Positions 21,836 to 33,429 of a stretch of 64,000 nucleotides of DNA are shown piece after piece. The notes beneath the pieces are model-generated. The model saw only the letters and a program-made list of their open reading frames with translations. It did not search any database and was not told the DNA's origin. Both the position numbers and the translations under genes were made by a program. The DNA is from Epiperipatus broadwayi (lineage: Eukaryota > Onychophora > Udeonychophora > Euonychophora > Peripatidae), in NCBI GenBank assembly GCA_028023455.1, contig JAQFVV010000014.1, forward strand, positions 3,291,336-3,355,335, written 5' to 3'. Numbering within the stretch: position 1 is the first letter of the stretch; every line of letters starts with the position of its first letter.

Positions 21836-24800
21836 TAAATGTTGTTTTAGTATTTGAATTTAGATCCCATATTAGTTGATAATGATATAAATATAAATAT
21901 ATTTAAGATTAGAAGATATGAAATCTCCATTTGATATTCTGATGAGAATAATGTATAATTTTTATAACAAGTGATATTTATAAGATAATGTGTTAATATG
22001 GAATATGATGAAAAAAAAGAAATAATCTCTTAAGTATCTATATTTATAGGTTCTTATATTACTTATAAAGTATTATATAATCATAAAGATAGGAATATTA
22101 TGAAGCTACTTGAAGATAATACATTTATATTTAGTTAATAGTGCAAATATAATAGATGATAAAAATGTATAGCTCTTAAATATTAGCTAGTGATATTTGG
22201 TTTTAGATAATTTTAACAGGAATGTTAAATCATTTTATTTTATGAACAGAGTTTATGAATTAGTTAATTTCTATAGAAAAAAATCTTAATATTAAATATT
22301 ATGTTATTTAACTATAATAAATTTGAAGTCATATTATTAAAGAAGTTCCTGAAAGAGATAAAGATCTAAAAGATCAATTTCAAATTTAAGATAATACTTT
22401 AGTGGCTATAATTGACCAATTTTGTGAGGGATGAAAAATAAATCTTAAATGAACAAATTTTTGTTAGTCATGATACTTTAATATGTTATTTATTAAAGAA
22501 CTATAATGAAATAATGAGAAGAGGAAATTAAAAGGAGTAAATAGGTTTTGTTTTATTTTGATGAGTATATTAATAATGTATTTAGAGTTTGTTAGAATGA
22601 AATTATTAAATGATATATGAAGATAAGGAAAAAGAAAATAATAGATGTTTATGTATTTAGATAAAGATGGTTTATTGTATACATTTAAAATAATAATAAT
22701 AATAGTAAATCACCAGTTTTAGTTTAAAAAAAAAAGCATATTTTTTTTGTCATTAGAAAGGAACTGTTGTGCCTACTGAAATTAGCAATCTATTTCAGAA
22801 TATGATAAGATAACAGTTTTTTTTCTTAGTTTTTTTTTTTTTTTGGATAATGGATATGTTAAATTATGAAGTATTAACTGCATTGCTATGACAATAATAA
22901 TATTAATTTATAATTGTTTGTTATTAATTGTTTTATAAGATTATAAATTGACTTTATTCATTTTTAAAAGAAAAATAAATGTGTGAATAATAAAGTATAT
23001 GGTTTGGATCAAATTATTATTTTTTTTGTTATATGTTTCATTTTTGTTACTGCATTCACAATAGTAAATAATAAACAATACAAATAAATGTTTAATATTT
23101 CAAATATATTTGTCCTTTTTATTTGTTTAATATTATGCTAGGAAATATGTATAAAAATATATTTCCAGTTTAATATATTGAAAATGTGATGTAGATTATT
23201 TAATTTTGTTGAAATAAAAATTAGTAGTTGTATATTAAAAACATAAATTTTATTATATGTAATAAATATAAAATGATTTTTTTACCATTATTTTGTAATA
23301 ATTTTTTTATATTTATAAAATGCTATTGAAAATTGTTTAACTGAGTGGATATAGATGATTATTATAGTTACACTGACATCAATAAAGAAATATTATAACT
23401 GGGACTGAAAAGTTTGAAGTCATTTCTTTCTCTCTTGTCTTTGTTTTAAACTGAAGCATATATAAATTTCTTTACATGACTTTTTTTATTTACCCTAAAA
23501 ATATATAATGCACAAAACAAAATGGAGGGGTAAGAATTAACATGGTCTGCCTATATACCAGGGCAGCTTATTGATAAAATTTTACAGGAAAGAGACACAT
23601 TTATTATAAAAAGAAAAATCACTAAAATTGCTTCATTATGGAAACTATCAGAATATTTTGTTTGGTAAAAATGAATGTTACATACATTTTAAAAACAGAA
23701 TACAAACAGCAAAAAGTGTATGAGTCATATTTATTTGCCTGTGTGATTTTATTAGATCGATTGATCAAATTTTTCTGAGATATGAATTAGTTTAATTTCC
23801 ATTGCATCAACCTAAGCAAAAACTAACATTTAATCATTCATATTATTTCAAATAATACTTAAACCTGTGAAAGGATATCTATTCATATAATCATAAATAT
23901 AAAATAGTGTTTATGTGTGTAATGTCAAATGAAACAATTATTGTTTAAAGGAATAATTTGAATATGTACATAAAATATCAGAATCAACAAAATATATTTT
24001 GGAATTTAAAGTTCTCGTGAATACATTTTACCTTCTCTAGAATAAAGACATACTATTGGTTTTGTAGTTTGAAATATAGACATTGGAATTGTGATGTTTA
24101 CTGGGAATATAATATTTAAAGTCTTTGATTCAGGTTGTTTATTTATCATTACTATATATATATATTGTTAATCTTTATTTAAAATATAAATTTATTTATT
24201 GACGAATAATATATCTAGTTTTAAGTTAATTAGTGATCTATTCACATACTAAAATAGATAGCTATGTTTTCCCTAAGTTTAAAATTATATCTTGTGCTAT
24301 AGAAATTATTATTTTAATGTAAAAGATTCAATTTTTTTTTAGTGAATTAAAATTTGACTTCAGATATATCATATATATTGGGAGTTTAAAAAGATTTTAT
24401 CGCAATAAGTATTGACTTTATTTTGTTCTCTTAAATTTTTACCAACTAAAAACTAGATTTATCTTTGTGTATATATATAATATAGAAGAAGGTATATTTT
24501 AAACTCATATTTTAAAAAGTAGGAATGTCAAGCAACACATTTGTGATACATAGACATATATATTTAGTATTTTGTTATTAAATAATTAAAATTTAATAAG
24601 CAATCACATACGTAAATATCAAATTAATGTCAATTGACAATTTATTGTACATTCAATTAGATTCTATGTGTATATATCAATTAACTATAATCTATTTATT
24701 ATATATATATACATTTTTAATCATATGATTGATATCTATTTATTAATAAATTTGAATTTACCTTAAATCAAATAAATTTATTTGATTATTGTTTACTTGT

Positions 24801-25378
24801 GCAAATGAATTTATTGCTTAATAACATTCAATTGAAACCAGATAAACTGACTATATTGTAAAATGATTTGAAATAATTATATAATCCAGAAATCAAATTC
24901 TAGAATTGTTAAGTAAGCATAGTTATATTTTTTTATTGAATTCTGTAGTTAATTTACTAGATAAAAACTTTATATGGTAATCATCAGAAATATTTGCATG
25001 TTTTATCTAAATTATTATTGATTAGATAATTACTGTATTGAGTTCATAGTTAGTTATTAAGATCTTAATTTTATTTAATTATAAAGCTGATGGTAATATA
25101 TTTTGTTCTGTCATAAATCAAAATGATTTGCTTTAATTATATTTAAATTTAATTGAGGTGGATCTTAAATCCAATTAACTATTTAATTTTAATATTTGTA
25201 CTTGATTATAATAAATGCTGATAATTCTTTTTATATGTTTTAATTGTTGCAATATAAAGTTTCAATAATTTTGTTACAGGAAATTTGAAATAAATTGATA
25301 TGATTAGTTAATTATATTTAAGTAAATATCCAATAGAAATCTATTATTTCTTTCATACATTGGTATGATTGGATATTA
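21836..25378. other. Long AT-rich stretch, no gene identified
   Basis: More than 3.5 kb of about 80% AT sequence. A plus-strand frame around 22320-22640 has coding-like pieces (HIIKEVPERDKDLKDQFQ, VAIIDQFCEG) broken by stops and may be a very old gene remnant; I cannot identify it. Otherwise only T and A tracts and short TA runs are visible. Confidence 0.35.
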
Positions 25379-27175
25379 CACTTGGGTCTCATTTTATGCG
25401 GTAGATAGGTTCCTCAGAAAACACGCACAAAAATAGACTTAACTTACCTTGAAAAATGAGAGATACATACTGTAATTTTCAAAAATCACATAAAGCAAAG
25501 CAACAATGTAAAATTACTTTAAAATTTGCATAAAAAAAAACCAAGGAAATAAAATATGATTAATAAAAAATTTCAAATTTGAAAAAAATTGATACACGGC
25601 AAACTTTTTTTTTTTTTTTTATTAACTACAGTATTTAATTTTATTTAAAACAATATATTTTTATGCATAATTTACAGTATTTTACATTTTTTATACATGT
25701 ACAGTATTTTAATCATTATCGCTATTTGACGATATGCAGGTTCGTTTGTAAATTGGTCAGACATTAGATTTGTCACAAGAGGATATACAACTAGTACCTA
25801 TTTCATTTTTTAATTGCTATTATAGTGGGCTCGCTCAAACTAAAAAGTTTTCCAATCGCTGTTGATCCTTCTCCTGTCACTAAGTGATCTAAAACTGAAA
25901 TTTTTGTTTCCAAAGAAATTCCTTTTCTTGGGTGTTTTTTTAATTCTCCATTAGGGTAAACTAAAAGTTTGAAATAAAAATAAGAACTTAGACTTCACCA
26001 CTGTTGGGGAAAATTTAATTAAAACTAACAATTAAAAATTAAATTCTTATTTTGGTCTTTAATTTTTTAATTTTCAATTTCATTTAAAAATCAAATTTCA
26101 TTGTTTCACATCACATTAATTTCAGATCTTATTATGTAATTTTTAAATTGTTAATTACAATTAAAAATCAGATTTTAATTTTTAATTGTTAAATTTAATT
26201 GTGCCCACTGTTGTTACTCACTTTTATGCTTCACTTAATTATTACTTTATACATAACAAAACAAAAAAAAAACTGTGTACTTTTCAAAGCAATAAAAGGT
26301 TGTTTTTTTTGGGGTATTCTGCTGCCTTCAAACCAACTACTGTTGCAAACGGAACACCTTCAATAGCAGGAGACGGATTTACAGCGGAACTGAAATATTT
26401 GTTAACAGTTGTATAAATACATCTGCTGTCCACACTCGCACCACTTACACTACACTATTAGTTTGTGATGTTGCAAATACAACACACACTCAGTTTCTGT
26501 TGTTGGCAACTGCGAAAAAGTTACGCATTATGAATTATGTGGTATTTCATGTGAAAACGAGATTTCACATGCGAACACAGCCAAATTGGTTATTACATAC
26601 CCTTGGCAAGCTTTTACATCTTACACATTCTCTAAACAAGAGTGTGGCCATTTAGAAAATTACTATAAACTCAGGTTTCTTAAATTAATTATACATACAA
26701 AGACTGTGGAACATATAAAAATTTTACTATTCAAAGTACACACACAAATCAAACTGTACACAAAAGATAAGTGTGTGGATTCACAGTAACTGTCATAAAG
26801 CAGAAATAGGCTGTATTATTTCTGTGTTATGTCATCATAAATGGCCTGAAATAGCTAACTTAAACATAGATGTTTTCTATAGCCATAAGTCAGGCCTCGT
26901 AAATGGCATTTATTAGGTGTTTTAGCGAGCCAGAACACCATCAAGCAGCCACGCCCGACTACATTATAATTACCTGCATTATTACTTTAAATATGACGTG
27001 TGAGTGTGTGAAATTTATAATATTTAAAGTATTAGCACATTATCGGAGCTTGACTTCTGATCTAATATTTTTTATCACATAAAAGAAAAACACATATAAA
27101 GATATTAAGAAGAAACATGAATGGCATAATTTTAAAATCACATTAAAGAAATCCACATAAAACGAGACCCGGATA
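25379..27175. mobile_element. DNA transposon with CAC..GGGTCTC termini
   Basis: CACTTGGGTCTCATTTTATG at 25379 is mirrored at 27140-27175, whose complement reads TATCCGGGTCTCGTTTTATG. The CAC start resembles CMC (CACTA/Chapaev) elements, but the right terminus is mutated and no clean 3-4 bp target duplication is visible. The 1.8-kb interior is more CpG-rich around 26300-26560 and 26890-26990. It has no recognisable transposase, so it is non-autonomous or badly decayed. A related 260-bp copy lies at 48166-48425 and shares the subterminal GCGCTATTACTTTAAAT block. A smaller MITE sits inside at 25999-26210. Confidence 0.6.
25999..26210. mobile_element. AT-rich hAT-type MITE nested in the transposon
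   Basis: The left end CACTGTTGGGGAAAATTTAA and the complement of the right end CAGTGGGCACAATTAAATTT resemble the widespread CAGTGTTGGGxAA terminus of hAT MITEs. The subterminal parts (ACAATTAAAAATTAAA) pair over about 45 bp. An 8-bp target duplication was not found, so its assignment to hAT is tentative. Confidence 0.5.
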
Positions 27176-27459
27176 TATAGCTTTAAGATTATCTAATAGG
27201 TTCATTGATATTACATCTCAATGAATATTTCATTTTATTATATATAATTTAATTAGCAAGAGTAAAATTAATATAAGAATATAGCATGGTTGAGTTATTG
27301 TAATTTATTATTTATCATTTTGTTGTTTTTTATCTTGTTATAAATAGTGTGATTAGTAATAATAAATTAAAATAAAAATATAAAATGAAATTTAAAATTA
27401 ATTATTGGGTCATATATCTATTTAGATAATACGAATATTGTAAACTTATAGGACATACT

Positions 27460-28545
27460 AAAGCTGTCATTTCAATCATTCATTAATTATTTTATTTAGA
27501 TAGCAACATCATTAAATTTTAACATAAATTTATATTTTTATAAGCATTGCTTGATTACCTGGTGGTATATTAGAATTTAGTTGCTTAAAGATTTAATATT
27601 GATTTCATTTTATTATAAGTGAAATTTATCTTAAGTATATATCATTGTTTTGTGATAATGATATTTGATTTAATTGCTTATTTTAATTTATATTAAGTAA
27701 AGACTGTATTCAGGGTATATGAAGTGATGAACTTGTTTGTTTTCTATTTATTCTAAAGGCTGTTTGAATTCATGATGTTATAATAAAAATTATCATCACT
27801 GTTTTGCTTTGTTATGTGATTAGACAAGAATTATATTAAATACTGAATAATTAGTTATTGATTGTTATTCATTTATTTTAGTATATTATATTTATTCTAT
27901 TGGGAATGATGTTGTTATTCAGAGGGCATTATAAAATTAAAATTATTTTTATTCGAATTACATTTTATTCAATTATAAATAATGTCTAACTTCAGGGACC
28001 ATTTTTATTCTGTTACATAGGGTAACCAATGAATGAGTTATATTTTATTCAGATTATATTAGAGTTGTTATTATTTCATTGCACATTTTTGATCTGTTAT
28101 AAATGCTACCTAAATAATTGGGACTATATATAAGTATATACATATATTTATTGTATTATAAATGACATTGTAATTTGCAGGGCATAATTAAGCAGGATCA
28201 ATCTATTATGGTTTTATCATATGTGAATCATTACAAATAGATCCTAAATCAGTAGAGTTTTAAAAGAAGAGTATACTCTCATTTGTATTCTATTACAAAC
28301 GGTGCTGTAACTTTAAATGTAGTAATAAGAGTTATTTATTTATTTTTTTATGTCAGTAATAAAATGCTGCCTAAATCTGTAAGCAACTTTTTACTCTGTT
28401 ACAATATATATATATATATATGTAATAATATTATAATTTTATGTCTGTATTTTTTCAAATCAATATACATAATCTTATATATATATATATGCAAAGAAAT
28501 CAAGTCATTTGTCATGTGACAATTTAATAAGCTTGTATTACAAAT
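27460..28545 (+). repeat. Degenerate tandem repetition of an about 90-110 bp unit
   Basis: A theme of TTTTATTCTRTTAYAAATGnTGYCTAA, often followed by TTCAGGGAC or GCAGGGCAT, recurs about eight times (for example 27890, 27955, 28000, 28090, 28150, 28285, 28355, 28395). The copies are very diverged, so only part of each unit is legible. It is probably an old satellite or minisatellite. No coding function is seen. Confidence 0.4.
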
Positions 28546-28667
28546 GTTATTTAATGAACATGCTAATAGCTCTTAACAATCTTTTTAGAATATCCCTAAT
28601 CTTAAACCAGTTTCTAGCTTTTGACTTTGTACTTAACAATTAATCATTAGATAAAGTGCTGGGCTTG

Positions 28668-28774
28668 TCTTGCGTTGTTAGCCGAGAGGTATCGCAGCTG
28701 CCATGCAAGCAAGTAGTTGGTTGCAGACGGTTGTGGGTTCGCGTCCCGGCCGATGCTATGACATATGGAAAAAA
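28668..28774 (+). mobile_element. tRNA-derived SINE with 15-bp target duplication
   Basis: AAAGTGCTGGGCTTG at 28653-28667 is repeated at 28775-28789. The 107-bp insert has a tRNA-like head (TTAGCCGAGAGGTATCGCAG as A box and D arm, GGTTCGCGTCCCGG as T arm), then CGATGCTATGACATATGG and an A tract. The anticodon arm has gained extra bases. It is the same family as the SINEs at 12305 and 19652. Confidence 0.85.
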
Positions 28775-28818
28775 AAAGTGCTGGGCTTGACCTGGTATTT
28801 TAAATCTAATGCTTGCAT

Positions 28819-28875
28819 ATCCTAGCACCTCACTGAGGAAAGCCAAAAGTTAGAAACCGGTCTGAGGTTAAGGAT
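28819..28875 (+). ncRNA. Well-formed type-I hammerhead ribozyme motif (family C)
   Basis: Core CTGAGGA lies at 28833-28839 and GAAA at 28853-28856. Stem I pairs ACCTCA (28827-28832) with TGAGGT (28863-28868), all six pairs Watson-Crick. After a small internal loop, ATCCT (28819-28823) pairs with AGGAT (28871-28875). Stem III is the self-complementary ACCGGT (28856-28861), followed by C at 28862, so the cleavage triplet is GUC. Stem II is weak (A-U, G-U, C-G around CAAAA). The palindromic stem III suggests action as a dimer, as in other minimal hammerheads. Activity is inferred only. Confidence 0.75.
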
Positions 28876-28914
28876 ATTCTAAAAATCTTGTTAAGATCTA
28901 TTGGCATGTTCATT

Positions 28915-31236
28915 ATATATATATATTATAATCTTATAATTTAACACCTGAATTAATAGGCACAATCTTTAACTATATAAAAAAATTGTATTGGCTTTCT
29001 TTTCTTATAAATTGAACCATAACAATCTCTATTATCATTTTCATTGTGATCAATAATAAAATCACAGGTGAAATTCAGATGTCTCTCTCTTCCTGGATAA
29101 AAGTGCCAAAATATTTTCGCATACAAAATTTTATCAATTATAGTACACCCAAAACATATGCAGTTAGAGATTTCCCTTTTTAAAAATGCAGCTATATTTT
29201 TTTAGGCCAAACAAAAAAAAAATCACAAAACTAATATTAAAAGAAAAATACATACAAGATTAACTGCAAGAAAGGCAACAATTTAAAATAATAATAAAAT
29301 AATAATTTAATACAAGAGCTAGACAATCAGTACTACATTTAGCCAGAGTAGTAAATGTTGACATTGTGTTTAAATGAGTATTTGAATGTGTACATAAAAG
29401 TTATATCTTCAAAACATAATCAATTCAAAGAGTAAAATATTAGAATTGAAATATTATTGTTTATCTAATTTAAAATTATTAGAATTTTAAAATGTAGTAA
29501 AATAAATTATTATTTCATTTAATATTCTAATATTATAAAACATTTAGTTATAAAATAAACAATTATGTATTTTATGAATAATTAATGTAATTTGCTATTT
29601 AATATTAAAAATATAATATTTTTAATCTTCATTTTAATAGTTTGTTTCTATATTTGGTGCTTTTAAACTCATCAACTTTTAAAAGTCACCTGCTTCCAAT
29701 AGTAATGTAACAGATTTTCCCTGTACAAACTTGAAAAGCTATATATTGTGGGTGATATTTGATGATATCACACACACCACCTGGTAGTAAGCTATAAATA
29801 TAATCATCTGTCAAATTTAAGTAGTCTTTGCTTAAATTTCAGTGTACTAAGGAGCTTATCAAATTTAAACCTAAATTTAACCATTGTGTTAACCTTTTTT
29901 GACATGGAAAAGAGAAATGTGCTATTCATTTTGCCTAGCTTTGTGATTTTTTTTTTTCATTGACACAAACAGAGAAATTAAACATCAACAGCTACATCAT
30001 TGAATACTATTTAAAAAAGAATAAAATTTAATATTTTGAGTCATTAAAAATATATATATTAAATGAAATTTTAAAATGGCCTATGGAATTCTACTGTATG
30101 TAAGAACATTTCTGTAATTATTCGTCTCTTCTTTTCTGAAAATGATATTGGCTACCTCCCTATGGATTACCTTGAATATTACAATCATCATAGAAACTCA
30201 TGGTTATCACATTGTATGAATATGGATGGATGAAAACTGCTTAAAACTACAAGGAAATCTGATTAATTCAAGTTATTAGACTACTTATTATTATTTTGCT
30301 TGGTCTTATAATCTATTAATTGACTTTGCTTCAATCATCAAATTACTCAGACCTATGAATTATTGCATTTTCTATATCATATATACAAAATCTTATCTAC
30401 ACCTTTAGATATTGTATATTGCTTCAACCAGTGGATTAAAATCTTTCTTTTAAGCTGAATGGTACTATGAATATAATATCAGTTAATGGATTATGGATTT
30501 AAATCAATTAAATTTTCATATTTTGTAAAATGATCTGAGACATTACAAAAGCCAATCTTTATAAATGGATAAATTGTCATGACTACATCTGTTGGGATAC
30601 AAATAATACTTATGATTTGTTCAAAGTTTTCAGTAAACACTGTTGGGTTTTGGTTATAAATCTCACCTTCTGAAGAAATTTACTATAGTATCTGGATTAC
30701 ATGTTACTTGTATATTTAGATATGACTGAACTTTTTAAAATGTGCCTGAATAAAATCTCAAACATTTATTCAAGATTATGGATTAATTTTATTATTGGGT
30801 TGTTTGAATGTTTAAATTATTACAATTTAAATAAATTTCTCATGAAAATACTGATATAATAAATGTACAGTTAAATGTTTTAGATTATTAGTATGATTGC
30901 ATATAAATGGGTTGTTTGTTACATTACTGGTATTGTAGATATGTAGTGTTAAGCTCTAAGTTAAGATACAACCTGCCATAGCCCTGTTAATATTAATTTG
31001 TTAATTGTTTTATTGATCCTTGGAAGTGATCTTTTGTCTTCTGCAGCCCACATATCTTTACTTAATAAAGAAAAAAACCATAAAAGATTGCTCTTCTATT
31101 TACTGAGGAAATGTTCATGTAATCTAGAAAAAGCCATGCAGTATAGCAAAATCCTTTCGTGGCAGTGATACTTGTATACATTATTAATTAGTGGAGGCAG
31201 TCTCCTAAAAAAATATAGGAAGTTTAGATTTATAAG
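28915..31236. other. No gene seen
   Basis: AT-rich sequence. The short palindrome GGTGATATTTGATGATATCA near 29751 and several A/T tracts are the only structure noted. Confidence 0.4.
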
Positions 31237-32019
31237 CTATAAAGCAAGCTTGTCCAACCCATGGCTCATGGGCCTAACATGGTCCAACAAAAAAGTGTAA
31301 ACTTACAATCTTTATGAGATTGCGACTAAAAGTGCCTTTAATAATACTACGAATATATTTTTAACATGCTATTAATTTAAAGCAATGAATTCTTGAATTT
31401 AATGCATTCTTTAATAATGAGAAATTTGTAAAATCATTCTCAAATAATTGTATTTATTTAAAATTGCTGCTCATGTGACTAGTGATTTCTCGACAAAATA
31501 AATGGTGTGCTAGTGCTTCTGCTTCCTACTTTTAGCATGCAATAGACATCTCTCTATATATGGGTATGCTGGTATGGCTTTCAGTATGTAACTGTAAACA
31601 GCTAAGTTGACACTGTGAGAACCAGTAAAAACAGCACACGAATCAATTTGATATATTGACATCTTTAGATATGATCTTGAACAAAGCAAGCTGAAATTCA
31701 CACTAAACAATTACCACCTAACAAGATTCCTGCCTTACCATTTTTTTTGCTCATAGTATTATAGTATCATGGCTATAAAAGGTATACACTTTAATTGTCA
31801 ATTGTCCTTCATTTTGGAGATACCCAAGACCACAAAACATTAAAGAAAGGTGCAGACATTGTGTTTATGGTGAGTTGGTGAGTAAAATGCAATGATTATT
31901 GATAATATTTTTTCATACCTACCTTTATAAATGACAGACTTTTTGGTTATTTAGAAGACATGTAAGTATATTTATTTGATTATAAAAGCTTGCTTTCTAA
32001 TTTTCAATCTATTTTTTAA

Positions 32020-33130
32020 AAGTCCAGCATGGCTTCATAGCATCTCAAAAAAAAAAAAAAAATTATAGAAGTATCAATAAAAGGGGACAGATGATTATTA
32101 TTTGGCCCAGGCAAATACTAAGGCAATCTGCCTAATTTGTAGGAAATTTGTGTTCGTTTTTAAAGACTACAATTTGAAAAGACATTACATCAAAAAGATG
32201 CTACAAAAACTAATGCATATCAAGGAATGTGTTGTAAAGACAACATGACAAAACTGAAAAAAGGGGTATCATTTCAGCAAAGTTTTTTTAAAAAAAGAAT
32301 AACTCAAATGGATTCTATTATAAAAGTTAATGATGCAGTTACAAACCTGATAGCAAATAAATCAAAACCATATGTTGATGGTGATTTTATCAAGTAATGT
32401 AAGGAAAGTGTTGCAGATATAACTTGTCTGGTCAAGAAGGGTTTTTTTTGTAAAATCATTTTGTCTCACCAGATTATAGCCAGGTAAGCTAATGAAATGG
32501 GAAAAAAATTTATCAAAAAAGAGTTGGAGAATAGTGCTGCTAACTTTAAATTTTATGCTTTGGCAATAGATGAAAATATGGATGCTACTCATACAACTGA
32601 ATAGGCAATTTTTATTAGAGGTATTGATGATGTATATAACAACACTGAAGAAATGGTTTCTTTAGTTGCATTAAAATACATAACTTATATGAATCAGTGA
32701 CAAATATGTTAAAGTGATTTTCTTTGTTTATAGTGAACCTCTCTTATATAACTACTGATGATGCCTAGCAATGATAGGCAAAAGAGATAGATTCATAAAA
32801 TCAATAGGACACAATTGCCTCCCAAATTTATTATATGATGAAATATCACTGCATAGTACACCAAGAAAATTTCTGCACAAAAGCTTTAAAGATGGATAAT
32901 ATCAGATTTCCATTAAGGCTATAAATTTTGTAAGGGCCAAGGGATTAAATCATCACCAATTCCAGAAACTCCTTAAATCTACGGATGCTGACTATGATTA
33001 AGATGAGGTAAAATGTTGAAGAAGATTTTATGAAATCATTTAAGAAATCAAAAACAAAATTTGTGCCAGAACATGCTGATGAAAACTGGCACTCATATTT
33101 GGCATTTGTAGTAAACTTGACCACCCATTT
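32020..33130 (+). pseudogene. hAT transposase, N-terminal and middle part
   Basis: In order along the plus strand, near 32120-32190 an ICLICRKFVFVFKDYNLKRH stretch gives the BED-like zinc finger entry seen in GTF2IRD2-type hAT proteins. At 32370-32560, VDGDFIK, a helical region and NFKFYALAIDENMDA appear, the last corresponding to the catalytic LAxDExTD motif. The next block reads AIFIRGIDDVYNNTEEMVS. At 32840-32990, a HCIVHQENFCTKAL-like segment and FVRAKGLNHHQFQKLLKSTD follow. The frame stops in the middle of an AFVVNLTTHLNKLN segment where the PLE is inserted. The protein would excise and integrate its own DNA; stops and frameshifts show it is dead. The similarity is to the family also domesticated in vertebrate GTF2IRD2. 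Confidence 0.75.
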
Positions 33131-33238
33131 AAATAAGTTAAACAGACTGTATTTTTATATTGGACTATTTTCCATCATCTAATATATGCAATGAATGTCT
33201 TTTAGAAAAATTAATTTAAATATCCCAAATGCATTCAA

Positions 33239-33330
33239 CTAGTAATAGCACATCAAACAGGTTAGTATATGCACAACATTTCGAGAGGTATTAGTCTCCT
33301 TTTCTTCAGGTGTTGCTGGCTTGACCAGTG
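33239..33330 (-). ncRNA. Family A hammerhead motif with intact core, PLE-2 minus copy
   Basis: On the minus strand CTGAAGA (33303-33309) is followed by an AGG...CCT-type stem II ending CTCTC and an intact GAAA (33279-33282), then TGTTGTGC. CAC before the core and GTG after the GTT triplet form a short stem I; stem III is only A-C/G-U class. Among the four family A copies this one retains the unmutated CGAAA. Weak stems I and III suggest that, if active, it works as a dimer. Confidence 0.6.
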
Positions 33331-33337
33331 ACTGGAC

Positions 33338-33420
33338 TAGCATGGAATTCAAACTCGTGTCCTTAGATTTTGAGTTTTGAATTTTAAGGTAATGCTCTGA
33401 CCAACTGAGACATCCTGCCA
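33338..33420 (-). ncRNA. tRNA-like module, PLE-2 minus copy
   Basis: Reading the minus strand, GGCAGGATGTCTCAGTTGGT gives the acceptor and A box. CCTTA and TAAGG flank an enlarged AT-rich loop, and GAGTTTGAATTCC is a mutated B box. It lies between the endonuclease frame and the hammerhead motif, as in the plus copy. Confidence 0.7.
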
Positions 33421-33429
33421 AGGCAACAG

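Larger units (their letters stand above)
28553..28914. mobile_element. Palindromic element of family C, hammerhead in the right arm
   Basis: AATGAACATGCTAATAGCTC at 28553 and the complement of the right end (AATGAACATGCCAATAGATC, ending 28914) start inverted arms that match over about 75 bp, including TTTTTAGAATATCCCTAA/TTTTTAGAATATCCTTAA. Each arm contains the GAAA half of a hammerhead, and the right arm has a complete one. The spacer resembles the middle of the element at 41250-41677 (ACCTGG..TTTTAAA.CTAATGC), so both belong to one family. A SINE has inserted at 28668-28774. No protein is encoded. Confidence 0.75.
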
